64,000 nucleotides of DNA from AM-0621 sp964386705 (GTDB lineage Bacteria > Planctomycetota > Planctomycetia > Planctomycetales > Planctomycetaceae): the NCBI GenBank assembly GCA_964386705.1, contig CAYLTY010000009.1:1-64000 (forward strand). Reading direction: 5' to 3'. Numbering within the stretch: position 1 is the first letter of the stretch; each line of letters starts with the position of its first letter. The position numbers and the translations under genes are program-made. The notes beneath the pieces were generated by a model, which made no database searches, was not told where the DNA came from, and worked only from the letters and a program-made list of their open reading frames with translations. Shown one piece after another: positions 17,620 to 26,993 of the stretch.

Positions 17620-20481
17620 TCGCGAAGATTTCACTTGGTCAAATTCGACAAAGCGATTTTCACTCGGCCACTCTTTGACGGCGCCTGCGGCGGCGTGGAG
17701 GAGGGCGTCGAGGTCACGGCTGAGCTGAGGGGACGCGGGGCTGACTCGAGAATTGAGCAAGGCCACAAAATTCTTACCGTCGTTGCGGCGGATGAGGGTA
17801 GTCGCGGTGCCGGAAAGTGAGCCTGTGTGCCAGTGATTGATTTTGTCTGGACCGACCACACGGTTCTGCCAGCCGAGCGAATAGAAGACATCCAGCGGCT
17901 TGTTGTTGGCGTCGTGGCCAGCCAATCCCGGCGGGCGACCGTACATGAGGTCGATGCTTTGACGGGAAAGAATCTTGCAGTGATCGGGATCGTCGAACGC
18001 GGTACCGAAGCGGGCGAGATCCACTGCGGAAGCGATCCAGCCGCCGTGCGAATCCATCGCCTCCAGGTGCCAGCCGCCGTAGGCCCAGGGTACTTGCTGG
18101 CCCAAGTCTGTTTGAAAAACCGATCTTGCGCTGCCGGGTTGGTAGTAACGGACCTCTTGAGGCGACCGACCTTCCAATCGCGACGCGCCGATGCGCATCG
18201 AGCGAATTCCAATCGGCGCCAGCACGTGCTCTTGCACATATTTTTCATAAGTCGCGCCGGTGAGTTTTTCGATAGCGCGGCCCAGCAGGCAATAACCGAA
18301 GTTCGAATACGCGTAGCGCTCGCCGGGATCAAAGTCGAGCTTCTGACGGAACATGGCTCGAATGACTTCCTGAGGACCGGCCGGCGCCGGGGTTTCAAAC
18401 ATCTGTGCGAAACGCACTGAGTTGAACATCGCGTCGAAGGACTTGTCTCGATCCCAACCGCCGCGATGTTCCAGCAGGTGCCGAACGGTGATGTCGTTCC
18501 AGCGGGTATCAAACGCGGCTCCGGCTATCTCAATCTCGGCCTTGTAATCCAGCACTTCGAGGATCTTGTCGTCGAGCTTCAGCTTGCCCTGTTCGATGAG
18601 CTGCAGAATCGCGACCGCTGTGACAGGCTTCGAGATGCTGGCGATACGGAACAGGCTGGTCGGTTCGACCAGTTCACGGGCTCCGATGTCCGCGTAGCCG
18701 TAACCACGAGCCAGCATCAACTTACTCTTGTTAGTTACCGCCAGCGCGAAACCGGGCACGCAATTCTTCTCCATGAACTCCGCGACCTGCTTGTCAAAAC
18801 TGGCCAAGCGCTCGTCCTGCTTGCCGGTCGAGACGGCGAACGGTGCCTTGCTCTTCTGATAGCCAGGACCGCGCAGCACTCGTCCCGGACGCTTGCCCGT
18901 GAACTTGCCATCCTCCAGCACGAGCGAGCCATTCACGACAACATGCTTCATACCTTCTGACAGAGCCTTCGGTTGGGCGAAGTTGGCCTTATCAACGATC
19001 TTCTCAAAATCGAAGACGCAGATATCCGCAGCCAAGCCCTCGACGATGCGGCCTCGGTCCTTGGCAAGGACTTCGGCAGCCGCGGCGGAACTCGCCTGAG
19101 CCACCGCTTGTTCGAGCGTGATCGCCTTCATGTCGCGGACGTACTTCGCCAGCAACCGAGGAAACGCGCCGGACGCTCGCGGGTGAGACGTCGACGAGTC
19201 TGAGCTGATCGGTCCCACGTCAGTACAAAACGAAACGAAGTCCTGCCGCATCGCGAGGACTTTGTTGTCCTCCGACATGCTCTGCGGCAAGGCGAACGCA
19301 CCGGCTTTCACGAGTGCGAAGAACGTGTTCCACGGATCTTCAGTCTTTGCCTTGGCCATCGCAGCAACACTCTGGCCGACGACATCGCGGTAGCGCGCAT
19401 CATTGGTTTGCCCGATGACGACTCGATCCCAATCGTGACCGACATGCCGGAACCAGTTCTCCCAACCGCTGCTGGATTCCATCTCCTTGCGGATCTCGGC
19501 CCGGAACTCGGCATCCTCCAGTCGGCGCCGGAATGCCTCTCTTCCTGCTGCGAAGTGACGCGGATGGACCAGCGCTGAGATCTCCAGCCCGTTATTGACG
19601 TACGGATAGATATCAGCCGCGACATGCCGACCAGCAGCGCGGGCCGCTTTGATCTTCTCAATCGCCAGCGGCATCTTGGGCCAGTTCTGTTGGCCAGCCG
19701 TCTTGAGATGGAAGATGTGCACGGGAGCATTGCCGAGCCGTCCAATCTCCAAAGCCTCGTCAATCGCTTCGAGAAGCTGATCGCCCTCATTCCGCATGTG
19801 CGTGTAGTAGCGGCCACCGTGGTCACCGGCGACTTTCGCCAGCGCCCCGATTTCTTCTGTCGTTGCGTAAACGGCTGGCGGATAGATCAAGGCCGTTGAA
19901 ACACCAATGGCACCCGCTTCCATGCCTTCGCGAACAAGAGCCTGCATCTTGCTGAGCTCATCAGCCGTCGGCCGACGCTCGACATCGCCAATGATCATCT
20001 GCCGCACTTGGGAGTGGCCGACTGTCTGCACCACATTCACCGGCAGACCGTTGAGATCCAGCAACGTGAAGTACTCGGCCATCGTCGTCCAGCCTTGCCG
20101 AGTTCCCTCCGCTTTGCTCAGCGGTGCCGCTGATGCACCCTCGCCCGCGTTGATGGTCGTGATCCCCTGCGTGAGCAGATTCATGGCGTTGCGAGGATCG
20201 TCCACCATCGGCGACGCCGTCTGGCCCATCATGTCGATGAAGCCCGGAGCGACAATCAAACCCTTGGCATCCAGGACAGTAGTACCAGAGTCCAACTCGA
20301 GTTCGCCAATCTTGACGATCTTCCCGTTGCGAATGCCGACGTCTGAAACAAATCCCGGCTTGCCCGTTCCATCAACGATGCGTCCGCCGCGAATGACGAG
20401 ATCAAACTTAGGCTCGGCGGCCTGAGCTTGAGCCATCATCATTCCAACCGCGAGCACCGAAAGTTTTACTCTTGGCCACAT
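17617..20481 (-). CDS. D-aminoacylase-like amidohydrolase fused to a class C beta-lactamase-like serine hydrolase
   Basis: I chose the ATG at 20481, which begins a signal peptide ending near AQAQAAEP. Residues about 28-560 are an N-acyl-D-amino-acid deacylase-type amidohydrolase (LVIRGGRIVDGTG, YYTHMRNEGDQLLEAIDEAL, VHIFHLKTAG). The usual metal-binding HxH after GFID is replaced by GFIDMMGQT, so one metal site is probably altered. Residues about 575-950 are a penicillin-binding-protein/class C beta-lactamase-like hydrolase with all three motifs: SISK (Ser-x-x-Lys), YSN and HTG. The pair suggests cleavage of acylated D-amino-acid or peptide amides outside the cytoplasm. It is the last gene of a likely operon with the FAH-family and amidohydrolase genes, with an 80-base gap. 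Confidence 0.85.
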   Translation of the reverse strand: MWPRVKLSVLAVGMMMAQAQAAEPKFDLVIRGGRIVDGTGKPGFVSDVGIRNGKIVKIGELELDSGTTVLDAKGLIVAPGFIDMMGQTASPMVDDPRNAMNLLTQGITTINAGEGASAAPLSKAEGTRQGWTTMAEYFTLLDLNGLPVNVVQTVGHSQVRQMIIGDVERRPTADELSKMQALVREGMEAGAIGVSTALIYPPAVYATTEEIGALAKVAGDHGGRYYTHMRNEGDQLLEAIDEALEIGRLGNAPVHIFHLKTAGQQNWPKMPLAIEKIKAARAAGRHVAADIYPYVNNGLEISALVHPRHFAAGREAFRRRLEDAEFRAEIRKEMESSSGWENWFRHVGHDWDRVVIGQTNDARYRDVVGQSVAAMAKAKTEDPWNTFFALVKAGAFALPQSMSEDNKVLAMRQDFVSFCTDVGPISSDSSTSHPRASGAFPRLLAKYVRDMKAITLEQAVAQASSAAAAEVLAKDRGRIVEGLAADICVFDFEKIVDKANFAQPKALSEGMKHVVVNGSLVLEDGKFTGKRPGRVLRGPGYQKSKAPFAVSTGKQDERLASFDKQVAEFMEKNCVPGFALAVTNKSKLMLARGYGYADIGARELVEPTSLFRIASISKPVTAVAILQLIEQGKLKLDDKILEVLDYKAEIEIAGAAFDTRWNDITVRHLLEHRGGWDRDKSFDAMFNSVRFAQMFETPAPAGPQEVIRAMFRQKLDFDPGERYAYSNFGYCLLGRAIEKLTGATYEKYVQEHVLAPIGIRSMRIGASRLEGRSPQEVRYYQPGSARSVFQTDLGQQVPWAYGGWHLEAMDSHGGWIASAVDLARFGTAFDDPDHCKILSRQSIDLMYGRPPGLAGHDANNKPLDVFYSLGWQNRVVGPDKINHWHTGSLSGTATTLIRRNDGKNFVALLNSRVSPASPQLSRDLDALLHAAAGAVKEWPSENRFVEFDQVKSSR

Positions 20482-20561
20482 GGCAGCCTGGCTTTCTACG
20501 AGCATGCGGGATGCTCAGGACTGAGTTGAAGTCGCGAGGCGAGAAGCAAAATTACTCGGTC

Positions 20562-21347
20562 TCAGATGATGCTGGTTCCGACTTTGCCGAGGACTCCGAA
20601 GTCCGCGACGATGCGACTGCCGATTTGGATCGCGAAGGGGATCACGCTCGTCCCCGTTGTCACGATGTGGCCGGCTTCCAATGTGATGCCGTGCGATCGC
20701 AATTCGTTGGCCAGCCACGTCAGCGCAATGCGCGGATCGCCGAGTACGTTGGCACCCAAACCTTCGCGAGCCTCGACACCATCCAACTGCACTTTGACGA
20801 CGTGAGCCTTGAGATCGATCTCGCGCCAGTTGGCCGTCGTGGCATTACCCAGAACGAAGTGATGAGCGCAAGCATTGTCGGCGATGAGTTGCGGCGAGCC
20901 GACAATGCAGAAGTCGCTGTAGCGAGAGTCCGGAATCTCAATGGCGGGGTGCAGCGTCGCCACGGCTGCCATGACTTCCGCTTGCTCATAGGGAGTATCA
21001 CGCGGCTGCAGATCCTGGCCCATGCGGAAGCAGAATTCGGCCTCGCCCACACGCATGCCGTTGTTGCCTAGAACGATGGCCGTGCCGTCGGGATGAACTC
21101 GATTCTTCAGCAATCGGCCAGCCAGTGGACCATCGACTTTTAGATGGGCCTGACCTGCGGAACTCGTCGCCGCGATCTTCCAACCCACGGTGGGTTGGCC
21201 AGAAAGTTCCCCCACGTGACGTTGAATGACATAACCATCAGCCCGTGAGGCCGGACGGTTCGCTTCGGGAATTGCGTCGATATGACGGTCTGCGTTCCAG
21301 GCATTCAAGAGGAAGTCGGCAGCGCTGCGGGCTTGGTCCTGATTCAT
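20562..21347 (-). CDS. 2-keto-4-pentenoate hydratase / fumarylacetoacetate hydrolase family protein
   Basis: Cytoplasmic enzyme of 261 residues. It matches the MhpD-type hydratase/decarboxylase branch: VGWKIAATSSAGQ near the N-terminus, VGEAEFCFRMGQDL with the metal-ligand Glu residues, and the closing segment ending FGVLGKVGTSI. Family members add water to 2-hydroxy-pentadienoate or decarboxylate oxalocrotonate in aromatic meta-cleavage, but many homologues have other substrates and no other meta-cleavage genes are present. The ATG at 21347 has a GGAG about ten bases upstream and gives the expected length. The longer frame to 21437 overlaps the preceding stop and adds a non-homologous head. 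Confidence 0.8.
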   Translation of the reverse strand: MNQDQARSAADFLLNAWNADRHIDAIPEANRPASRADGYVIQRHVGELSGQPTVGWKIAATSSAGQAHLKVDGPLAGRLLKNRVHPDGTAIVLGNNGMRVGEAEFCFRMGQDLQPRDTPYEQAEVMAAVATLHPAIEIPDSRYSDFCIVGSPQLIADNACAHHFVLGNATTANWREIDLKAHVVKVQLDGVEAREGLGANVLGDPRIALTWLANELRSHGITLEAGHIVTTGTSVIPFAIQIGSRIVADFGVLGKVGTSII

Positions 21348-21433
21348 GAACGGATCTTCTCCATTATCAAATGTTCGACGGAAATGTATTGAGGATGAAT
21401 TGTCGGGCGCGTTGAACGTTGAGTAGCTGCGCC

Positions 21434-22720
21434 TCAAGGTGACTTGAAGACAACGCCTTCCTTCATCACGAATACGACTTCATGCATGGCTTTGATGTCA
21501 GTCAGCGGGTTGCCTTTAACAGCGACGATATCCGCCAGTTTCTGGGGTTCCAGCGTGCCCAGCTTGTCTTCAATCTTGAGCAACTGCGATGCAACCAGAG
21601 TCGCTGACTGAATGGCTTTCATGGGTGGCATACCACCTTCGACCATCAGTTCAAATTCGCGAGCGTTCTCGCCGTGCGGTGACACGCCGGTATCCGTGCC
21701 GAAGGCAATTTTTACTCCAGCAGCATGAGCCTTCCGGAACGTGTCTTTGATCACCGGACCCATTGAGGCCGCTTTAGGACGCACGACTTCCGGAAAGTAA
21801 CCCGGCTTCTTCGCTTGCTCGGCAACCCATTCTCCGGCCAGATTCGTGGGCACGAAGTAGGTGCCGCGCTGTTTCATCAGGCCCATGATTTCGTCGGTCA
21901 TGAACGTACCGTGCTCGATGGAATCAACGCCCGCCAGCACGGCTCGCTTCATGCCCTCGGTGCCGTGAGCGTGAACCGCGACGATCATGCCATAGTCGTG
22001 AGCCGTCTCGACAATCGCCTTCAGTTCTTCGTTGGTGAACTGTGGATTCTGACCGTTCGTGGCGAGGCTTAGCACGCCCCCCGTCGCAGTAATCTTGATG
22101 AGGTCCGCGCCGTCCTTGTAACGCTGACGTACCGCCTTGCGGGCATCGTCAGGTCCGTTGATCACTCCTTCGAGCGGTCCCGGATCGCGTTTGTAGTCGC
22201 CTCGCAGGCTGTTGGTGGGATCGGCATGTCCGCCCGTGGTGGCGATCGACTTCCCCGACGTGTAAATCCGCGGCCCGATAACCCAGCCTTCGTTGATCGC
22301 CTTACGAAGCGCGATCGAATTCACACCGTTGTCACCGAGGTCGCGCACGGTGGTGAAGCCAGCCATCAACGTCTTGCGAGCGTACACCGTGGACCGCAGC
22401 GCGTAGTCCGCCTGGTCCATGAAGAATCGTTCTGTGTACGAGTCTTTGGAGTGCTGCGACTGCAGGTGCGTGTGCATGTCCATCAGGCCGGGCATCACGG
22501 TGTGATCGGCCAGCGAGATGACTTTGTCTCCCGCCTGAGGAGCCATGAAGCCATCGACCAGCTTCGTGATGCGACCATCCTCAACGACGATGGACGTCTT
22601 GCCGCGTGGTTCATCGTTGCGACCGTCGATGACTCGCCCAGCATGAATGATCGTCGCGGCTTGAGCGGCCACGGAGAGCACAGAGAACGCGACCCACACG
22701 CAGAGACAACGCCGCAACAT
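21434..22720 (-). CDS. Exported metal-dependent amidohydrolase (imidazolonepropionase-like)
   Basis: The ATG at 22720 begins a signal peptide (MLRRCLCVWVAFSVLSVAAQA) and has a GGAG nine bases upstream. The mature 400-residue protein is a TIM-barrel amidohydrolase with the complete metal set. HTH follows GLMDM. LIKITATGG carries the probable carboxylated Lys. HAHGTEG and IEHGTFM provide further His ligands, and FGTDTG the catalytic Asp. It resembles the Xaa-Pro dipeptidase/prolidase-like and imidazolonepropionase-like amidohydrolases. It is the first gene of the three-gene minus-strand operon. Together the operon suggests breakdown of an imported or external amide, but the compound is not evident. 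Confidence 0.85.
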   Translation of the reverse strand: MLRRCLCVWVAFSVLSVAAQAATIIHAGRVIDGRNDEPRGKTSIVVEDGRITKLVDGFMAPQAGDKVISLADHTVMPGLMDMHTHLQSQHSKDSYTERFFMDQADYALRSTVYARKTLMAGFTTVRDLGDNGVNSIALRKAINEGWVIGPRIYTSGKSIATTGGHADPTNSLRGDYKRDPGPLEGVINGPDDARKAVRQRYKDGADLIKITATGGVLSLATNGQNPQFTNEELKAIVETAHDYGMIVAVHAHGTEGMKRAVLAGVDSIEHGTFMTDEIMGLMKQRGTYFVPTNLAGEWVAEQAKKPGYFPEVVRPKAASMGPVIKDTFRKAHAAGVKIAFGTDTGVSPHGENAREFELMVEGGMPPMKAIQSATLVASQLLKIEDKLGTLEPQKLADIVAVKGNPLTDIKAMHEVVFVMKEGVVFKSP

Positions 22721-22972
22721 GATGAGTAACTCCGCAGCCTGTGATTGGACTAGAGCACTAACGAGCGAGCCCTTGGTTGGCCCCCGAGAGTTCCGGCCAC
22801 CTGACACGATGAGTAAACAATAGCGAAGTGAGGCGCAGGCTCACGTCTGAGGCGGCTTTCATTTTGAATCTTGTCGACTTGCGGGGTCGACAGGCTGCTG
22901 CCAGAACTTGGTACCGCGATCGAGCATCCATCCGGATCGACGAGTTTTCCTTGAGCCCACCAAGGAGTTGCC

Positions 22973-23953
22973 ATGTTGCGAACAAAGATTGCTCTGTGGT
23001 TAGTCATCTGTGGAATGCTGCTGCGTGATGCGCGAGCGGACGAGCTGCAACCGGTACGGATCGCGAAACCCACGGGCGGTCACATTCATCCTGCGGTGTG
23101 CATCAGCCCGAAAGGGACGCTCGTAGTGATCTACGGGCAGGTCAATCATCGTGACCTGAGGCTGACTCGTTCAGTGGATGGTGGCCGCACGTGGTCTGAA
23201 ACGGTGCCGTTTGAGCACACCGTTCAAAAAACCTACTACCCCGGCTCGCTGACGACGTTGCGCGATGGTCGCCTGTTGCATGCGTGGAATCGCTGGAGTG
23301 AAGACACCAACGAAAAGGAACCGCGATCGGTGCTGTATTCACTCTCCAGTGACGAAGGCGTGACTTGGACGGCGCCGCAACCGTTTCCGCGCGATCCGAA
23401 GGTGATGAGTGTCATTCGCCATCCCATCGTTGAGCTATCCCCAAACAAGTGGCTGGGAGGACTGAGCGATCGCACGTTGATCTTCAACCCGACAACGGGC
23501 GATGCGACCAGCTTCGGCGACGGCCGAAATCACGGACTGGTGCCGATCGTGCGCACTCGGAAAGGCACATTCATCAGCGGCGCCGGTTTGAGATCGACTG
23601 ACGACGGACAAACGTGGCAAGCGATTCCAAAGTTCCCCAACCTGAAAGAGCAAGGCTGGCGCCACGAAATGGTTTGTCTTTCCAACGGGCTGCTACTGGC
23701 GTCCGAGATCCTCGGCCCCGGAGTTGGTGGCGAGCGAATTCGTTACGTAATCTCGCGCGACGACGGCCTCACATGGAACGACACCTTCGAGTACCACCAT
23801 CCTGGCCGCCCCATCGGCGGCCGCGCCTGCCCTCGAACAGTAGAACTCGATACTCAGACAATCGGAGTCGTCTACTACGATGTGAGCGAAGACCAACCCG
23901 GGGGCCCCGGTCTGTTCTTTCTACAGATTTCGCACTCGGTGCTAATGCGCTGA
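22973..23953 (+). CDS. Exported sialidase-like (BNR/Asp-box) protein
   Basis: Protein of 326 residues with an N-terminal signal peptide (cleavage near ARADE). Four Asp-box repeats, S-x-D-x-G-x-T-W, are visible: SVDGGRTWSE, SSDEGVTWTA, STDDGQTWQA and SRDDGLTWND, spaced as in a six-bladed propeller. This matches the exo-alpha-sialidase superfamily common in planctomycetes, where many members probably act on other glycans. An AAGGAG six bases before the ATG supports the start. The gene faces away from the amidohydrolase operon across a 252-base intergenic region. Enzyme activity is plausible but not proven, because the catalytic Arg triad and Tyr/Glu pair cannot be assigned without alignment. 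Confidence 0.8.
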   Translation: MLRTKIALWLVICGMLLRDARADELQPVRIAKPTGGHIHPAVCISPKGTLVVIYGQVNHRDLRLTRSVDGGRTWSETVPFEHTVQKTYYPGSLTTLRDGRLLHAWNRWSEDTNEKEPRSVLYSLSSDEGVTWTAPQPFPRDPKVMSVIRHPIVELSPNKWLGGLSDRTLIFNPTTGDATSFGDGRNHGLVPIVRTRKGTFISGAGLRSTDDGQTWQAIPKFPNLKEQGWRHEMVCLSNGLLLASEILGPGVGGERIRYVISRDDGLTWNDTFEYHHPGRPIGGRACPRTVELDTQTIGVVYYDVSEDQPGGPGLFFLQISHSVLMR

Positions 23954-24169
23954 GGTCAGTTTTCGCCGAGAAAGCTCGATATCGACGGCGACTTGAATAG
24001 CACTCCGCGCCGCGCTGCTGCCTATAACGTGATTATGCACGGTGGAGATTATGGCACGCTGACCACTCCGGGGACGTTCGACTACGAACCGTAAAGTCGC
24101 GCTTGGCAAGAGGGGTGGGCGAACTGGGTTCCCCCGGAGGAGACTCCTTCCTGGATCGGCGGTCCAGGG
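23954..24169 (+). pseudogene. 5' remnant of the toxin-like gene, closed by an in-frame TAA
   Basis: Directly after the sialidase stop, in the same frame as the gene at 24170, the sequence reads as plausible protein (LDIDGDLNSTPRR, then HGGDYGTLTTPGTFDYEP) to a TAA at 24092-24094. It then continues (AWQEGWANWVPPEETPSW) straight into the downstream frame with no ATG. This looks like one coding module interrupted by a nonsense codon, and whatever lay further upstream, for example an RHS-type body, is missing. Confidence 0.5.
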
Positions 24170-25495
24170 GTGTGGGAGAACCTCTGGAGTGCAGGCGCCA
24201 GCTTGGACCGCTGGTCACGCTGGCTCTACACAGGCAGTCCAGGAACGCCTGACGACGTCTACGGAGAGGCGCTCAATGCGGCTGGCTCTTCCTATACGGC
24301 GAATGCGGGGCTCGCTCATCAGGCCCTGAGAAATCTTGGAAGTCTCGGTGCCTTGACGAGTTCTGCGCTGGCTTTGATTGAAGGTGACGAGCTTCATTAT
24401 CAGATCATGAATGCCCAGGCCGACGCTGACGTCGCTGCCCTCGAAAATGGCGCGCCTAATAGTGAGCCGTGGAATACATCTCTACTGCGCGCCGTTCGAG
24501 ATAACAGCAGTAAGGTCATGATGGCCGTGCAACTTCTTGACGGGCCCAAAGACGAAGCTGGTTTGCGACAGTTAGCCGATGGCCTGATGGCTCAAGCACG
24601 CAGCAGGGTTCTGGGAGAGTTACAGACTTACGCTGTGAACGTCGTTCGCGACAAGAATGAAAATCGCCTCGGGGAAATCGATGAACTACTCAAGAGTGGG
24701 CAACTAACTGCCGCGCAGGAAACGGAACTGCTTGCGCAGGAAGCCTTCCTGTTGCAGCTCGAAGACGACATTCTCAATTTCTGCGCCGGCACTCGAGATC
24801 TTGATCCTGCCACCAGTATCGCCAATCTGCTGACGGCAATCGAGGGTACGGTGACTGCGGAGTTGGCGCGACTGGATACAGTCCCGCCAGCGGTGCTTGA
24901 TGGTGTCGGTGCAGCGCCGCTCGCCATCAACATGCCCGCCCAGAGAATACTGCTGCAAGGACTGGCCGCAATTATCCCTAACCTGAGGGGAGCATTGCCC
25001 AAGATCGTACTGGTGTCAGATATTGTCCGCTTCTACAAGGACGACCTGCAGCAGGCGATCGAGCAGGCACAACAGGAGGCGGCTAACCCCGTTATGATGG
25101 GGACAGGAAATCAGATTATCCTCCGCCCGGAGATTCCCCATGCTGTGGCTGAGAATGGCACTCATGTCTATGGATCAGCTCAAAACACAACTGGAGCCCT
25201 TGACGACCCCCACGCCCTGGCGATCAATGCGAAAGTTCAGGAACTGATCGATTCGGGTGAGTACGAAAGTGTAGGGATGAATCTATCATGGAGGACCATG
25301 ACGGGGAGACAAAACACTTGCCGAAATAGGCCGGATATCATTGCGGTAAAGAGGGACGGATCGATTCTGGCGATTGAGTTCAAGTCCGTTGGGCAACAAA
25401 ATAGCGTTCTTCAGAGCCGGCTCGATGCTGCGGAAAATACTTGGGTGGGTGGGCAAGGCCCTTCCATAGCAACTGACATACGTGACGTGCCGTAA
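24170..25495 (+). CDS. Truncated polymorphic-toxin-like C-terminal module with PD-(D/E)XK nuclease motif
   Basis: Open frame of 441 residues whose first possible start is GTG at 24170; a true start may not exist, since the coding signal runs in from upstream. The middle (about 60-330) is Ala/Leu-rich and helical, like linker and pre-toxin regions. The C-terminus carries NRPDIIAVKRDGS, then AIEFKS, placing Asp389, Glu403 and Lys405 as in the PD-(D/E)XK nuclease core of restriction-endonuclease-fold toxins. It ends within about 35 residues of that motif. It is followed by a candidate immunity gene. I do not recognise a named family. It is probably a displaced or decayed toxin tip. Confidence 0.5.
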   Translation: MWENLWSAGASLDRWSRWLYTGSPGTPDDVYGEALNAAGSSYTANAGLAHQALRNLGSLGALTSSALALIEGDELHYQIMNAQADADVAALENGAPNSEPWNTSLLRAVRDNSSKVMMAVQLLDGPKDEAGLRQLADGLMAQARSRVLGELQTYAVNVVRDKNENRLGEIDELLKSGQLTAAQETELLAQEAFLLQLEDDILNFCAGTRDLDPATSIANLLTAIEGTVTAELARLDTVPPAVLDGVGAAPLAINMPAQRILLQGLAAIIPNLRGALPKIVLVSDIVRFYKDDLQQAIEQAQQEAANPVMMGTGNQIILRPEIPHAVAENGTHVYGSAQNTTGALDDPHALAINAKVQELIDSGEYESVGMNLSWRTMTGRQNTCRNRPDIIAVKRDGSILAIEFKSVGQQNSVLQSRLDAAENTWVGGQGPSIATDIRDVP

Positions 25496-25572
25496 ACTGA
25501 TGTCTGCTGTTGCGTTGTAGCATAAGATGAGGCTGGTATCATTGATTGCCAGCTCCATCTTTAAATTGTGTC

Positions 25573-26919
25573 ATGATCTCAACTATGAATAATCCTGATC
25601 TCGAATATGCAGTCTTGGCATTCCATGGTATCCCGAATGACTCTCTAGCTCTCGTGCAGTTCTACGCGGCCGCCTGCGAGTTGTCGGTTGAAGTAAAGCA
25701 GGTTCCCGCAGAGGGAGGATATATTGCCGACGGTAAAGCGACCAAGTATCTGCCTTTCGAGGAATTCTCTCGCAAGATCGGCAGGATCGGGCTTGAGAAG
25801 CTAAGTTCTTTCAGCATTGCGTGCGCAGATGAGTACAATTTGTCTAATGGGTCTTCGTCAGCGGCGGGATTCTCGATTAATCTAGAGAATCGGAACACTG
25901 CTATATTTGCGACTGCGAAAACAGAGGTTAACTGGCTAGTCGCTGCGTCGCGGCTGCTGGTTTCGGCGGCTCGTCCTTCATACGGATATTTGTACTTTCG
26001 CCTGGCTAGACATTGTCCCTGGCTCTGGGCGACTGGATTAGGGTATGACCATCCCGATAACAGAGGAATCTACGAACGTCCCAAAGAGCGTCACTCGTTA
26101 GGGCTGTGGTCTAGCCCATGGCTCAGATTTGGGGTGTTCAATCGGGGATTCATGCGTGACGTTTTTGAGCTAAATTTTCTTTCAGATGTTGTGTTGCTTA
26201 AGCAGGTTGAGGGGCTCGCGTTGCGTGAATGGATTCGGGCTGACGGTGCCAGAGGATATTTGGAGCCGTTTCCTGGTGATCTTTGGTTGTGGCGTGTTCC
26301 CAAAGATCAGCTGCTGAGTATCGCGGACAGGTTGCAGGCTGCGAAGTTGCTGTTGTCAGACGACAATGAAGAAGCGATGGCAATTGGTAAGGCGGCTCAG
26401 CGTGAATGTAGCATTCGGTATCAGGCGGAGGAGGCCGCTCGGCAAGCGGCCAAGAAGCGGAAGGCTTCGCGGACAAAACTGATTGAACTGCTGCGATTGC
26501 TTGATGAGCGTCAGGAACGCAGTCAGGGAGCCGCTGTGGCAGTCACGCTCGAAGAATTTTTCGAGGGTAACCCGTTCGAGGAATCGATCGCAGTGAATCT
26601 GGACGAGCATCCTGGAACCAAAAAGTTCTATAGTGAACTGAAGAAGATTCGCGCCAAGAAGACGGTTCAAGATGTGCTCGTCGGAATCGTGGATCGGCCT
26701 GCGTCTCCAGAAGGTGAGGACGACGAATTTGAGGATGACGACTGGCCCTACAGCGACGAGGTCTATGTCTTCACGTCTTCGCCGCCCGAGGATGTTGCCA
26801 AGTGGGCGGCCAAGCTGGAGCCGGATCAAGTCTCGTATGCAGAATGGAATGGGCGCGCTCCGATCAACGCTCCAGAACTTCTGCCCGGCATGCGATTAGT
26901 GCGATTGTGGTGGGACTGA
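25573..26919 (+). CDS. Hypothetical protein, candidate immunity partner of the preceding toxin-like gene
   Basis: Unrecognised soluble protein of about 450 residues with no signal peptide. The start is uncertain: ATG at 25573 or 25585, neither with a good ribosome-binding site, and TTG at 25546 is also in frame. The N-terminal two-thirds is a mixed fold rich in Trp and aromatic residues. A basic helical segment (EEAARQAAKKRKASRTK) and an acidic stretch (EGEDDEFEDDDW) follow. A compact C-terminal domain ends LLPGMRLVRLWWD. The local DNA is more A/T-rich than its neighbours. Its position right after a nuclease-type toxin module suggests immunity, but this is context only. Confidence 0.55.
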   Translation: MISTMNNPDLEYAVLAFHGIPNDSLALVQFYAAACELSVEVKQVPAEGGYIADGKATKYLPFEEFSRKIGRIGLEKLSSFSIACADEYNLSNGSSSAAGFSINLENRNTAIFATAKTEVNWLVAASRLLVSAARPSYGYLYFRLARHCPWLWATGLGYDHPDNRGIYERPKERHSLGLWSSPWLRFGVFNRGFMRDVFELNFLSDVVLLKQVEGLALREWIRADGARGYLEPFPGDLWLWRVPKDQLLSIADRLQAAKLLLSDDNEEAMAIGKAAQRECSIRYQAEEAARQAAKKRKASRTKLIELLRLLDERQERSQGAAVAVTLEEFFEGNPFEESIAVNLDEHPGTKKFYSELKKIRAKKTVQDVLVGIVDRPASPEGEDDEFEDDDWPYSDEVYVFTSSPPEDVAKWAAKLEPDQVSYAEWNGRAPINAPELLPGMRLVRLWWD

Positions 26920-26993
26920 TGGTCCATTCGGCGATATCTTGAAACACGGATTTGCTCGAGGGAGTTTCTCATCGTCTGTTGTTAGAGACCGCA

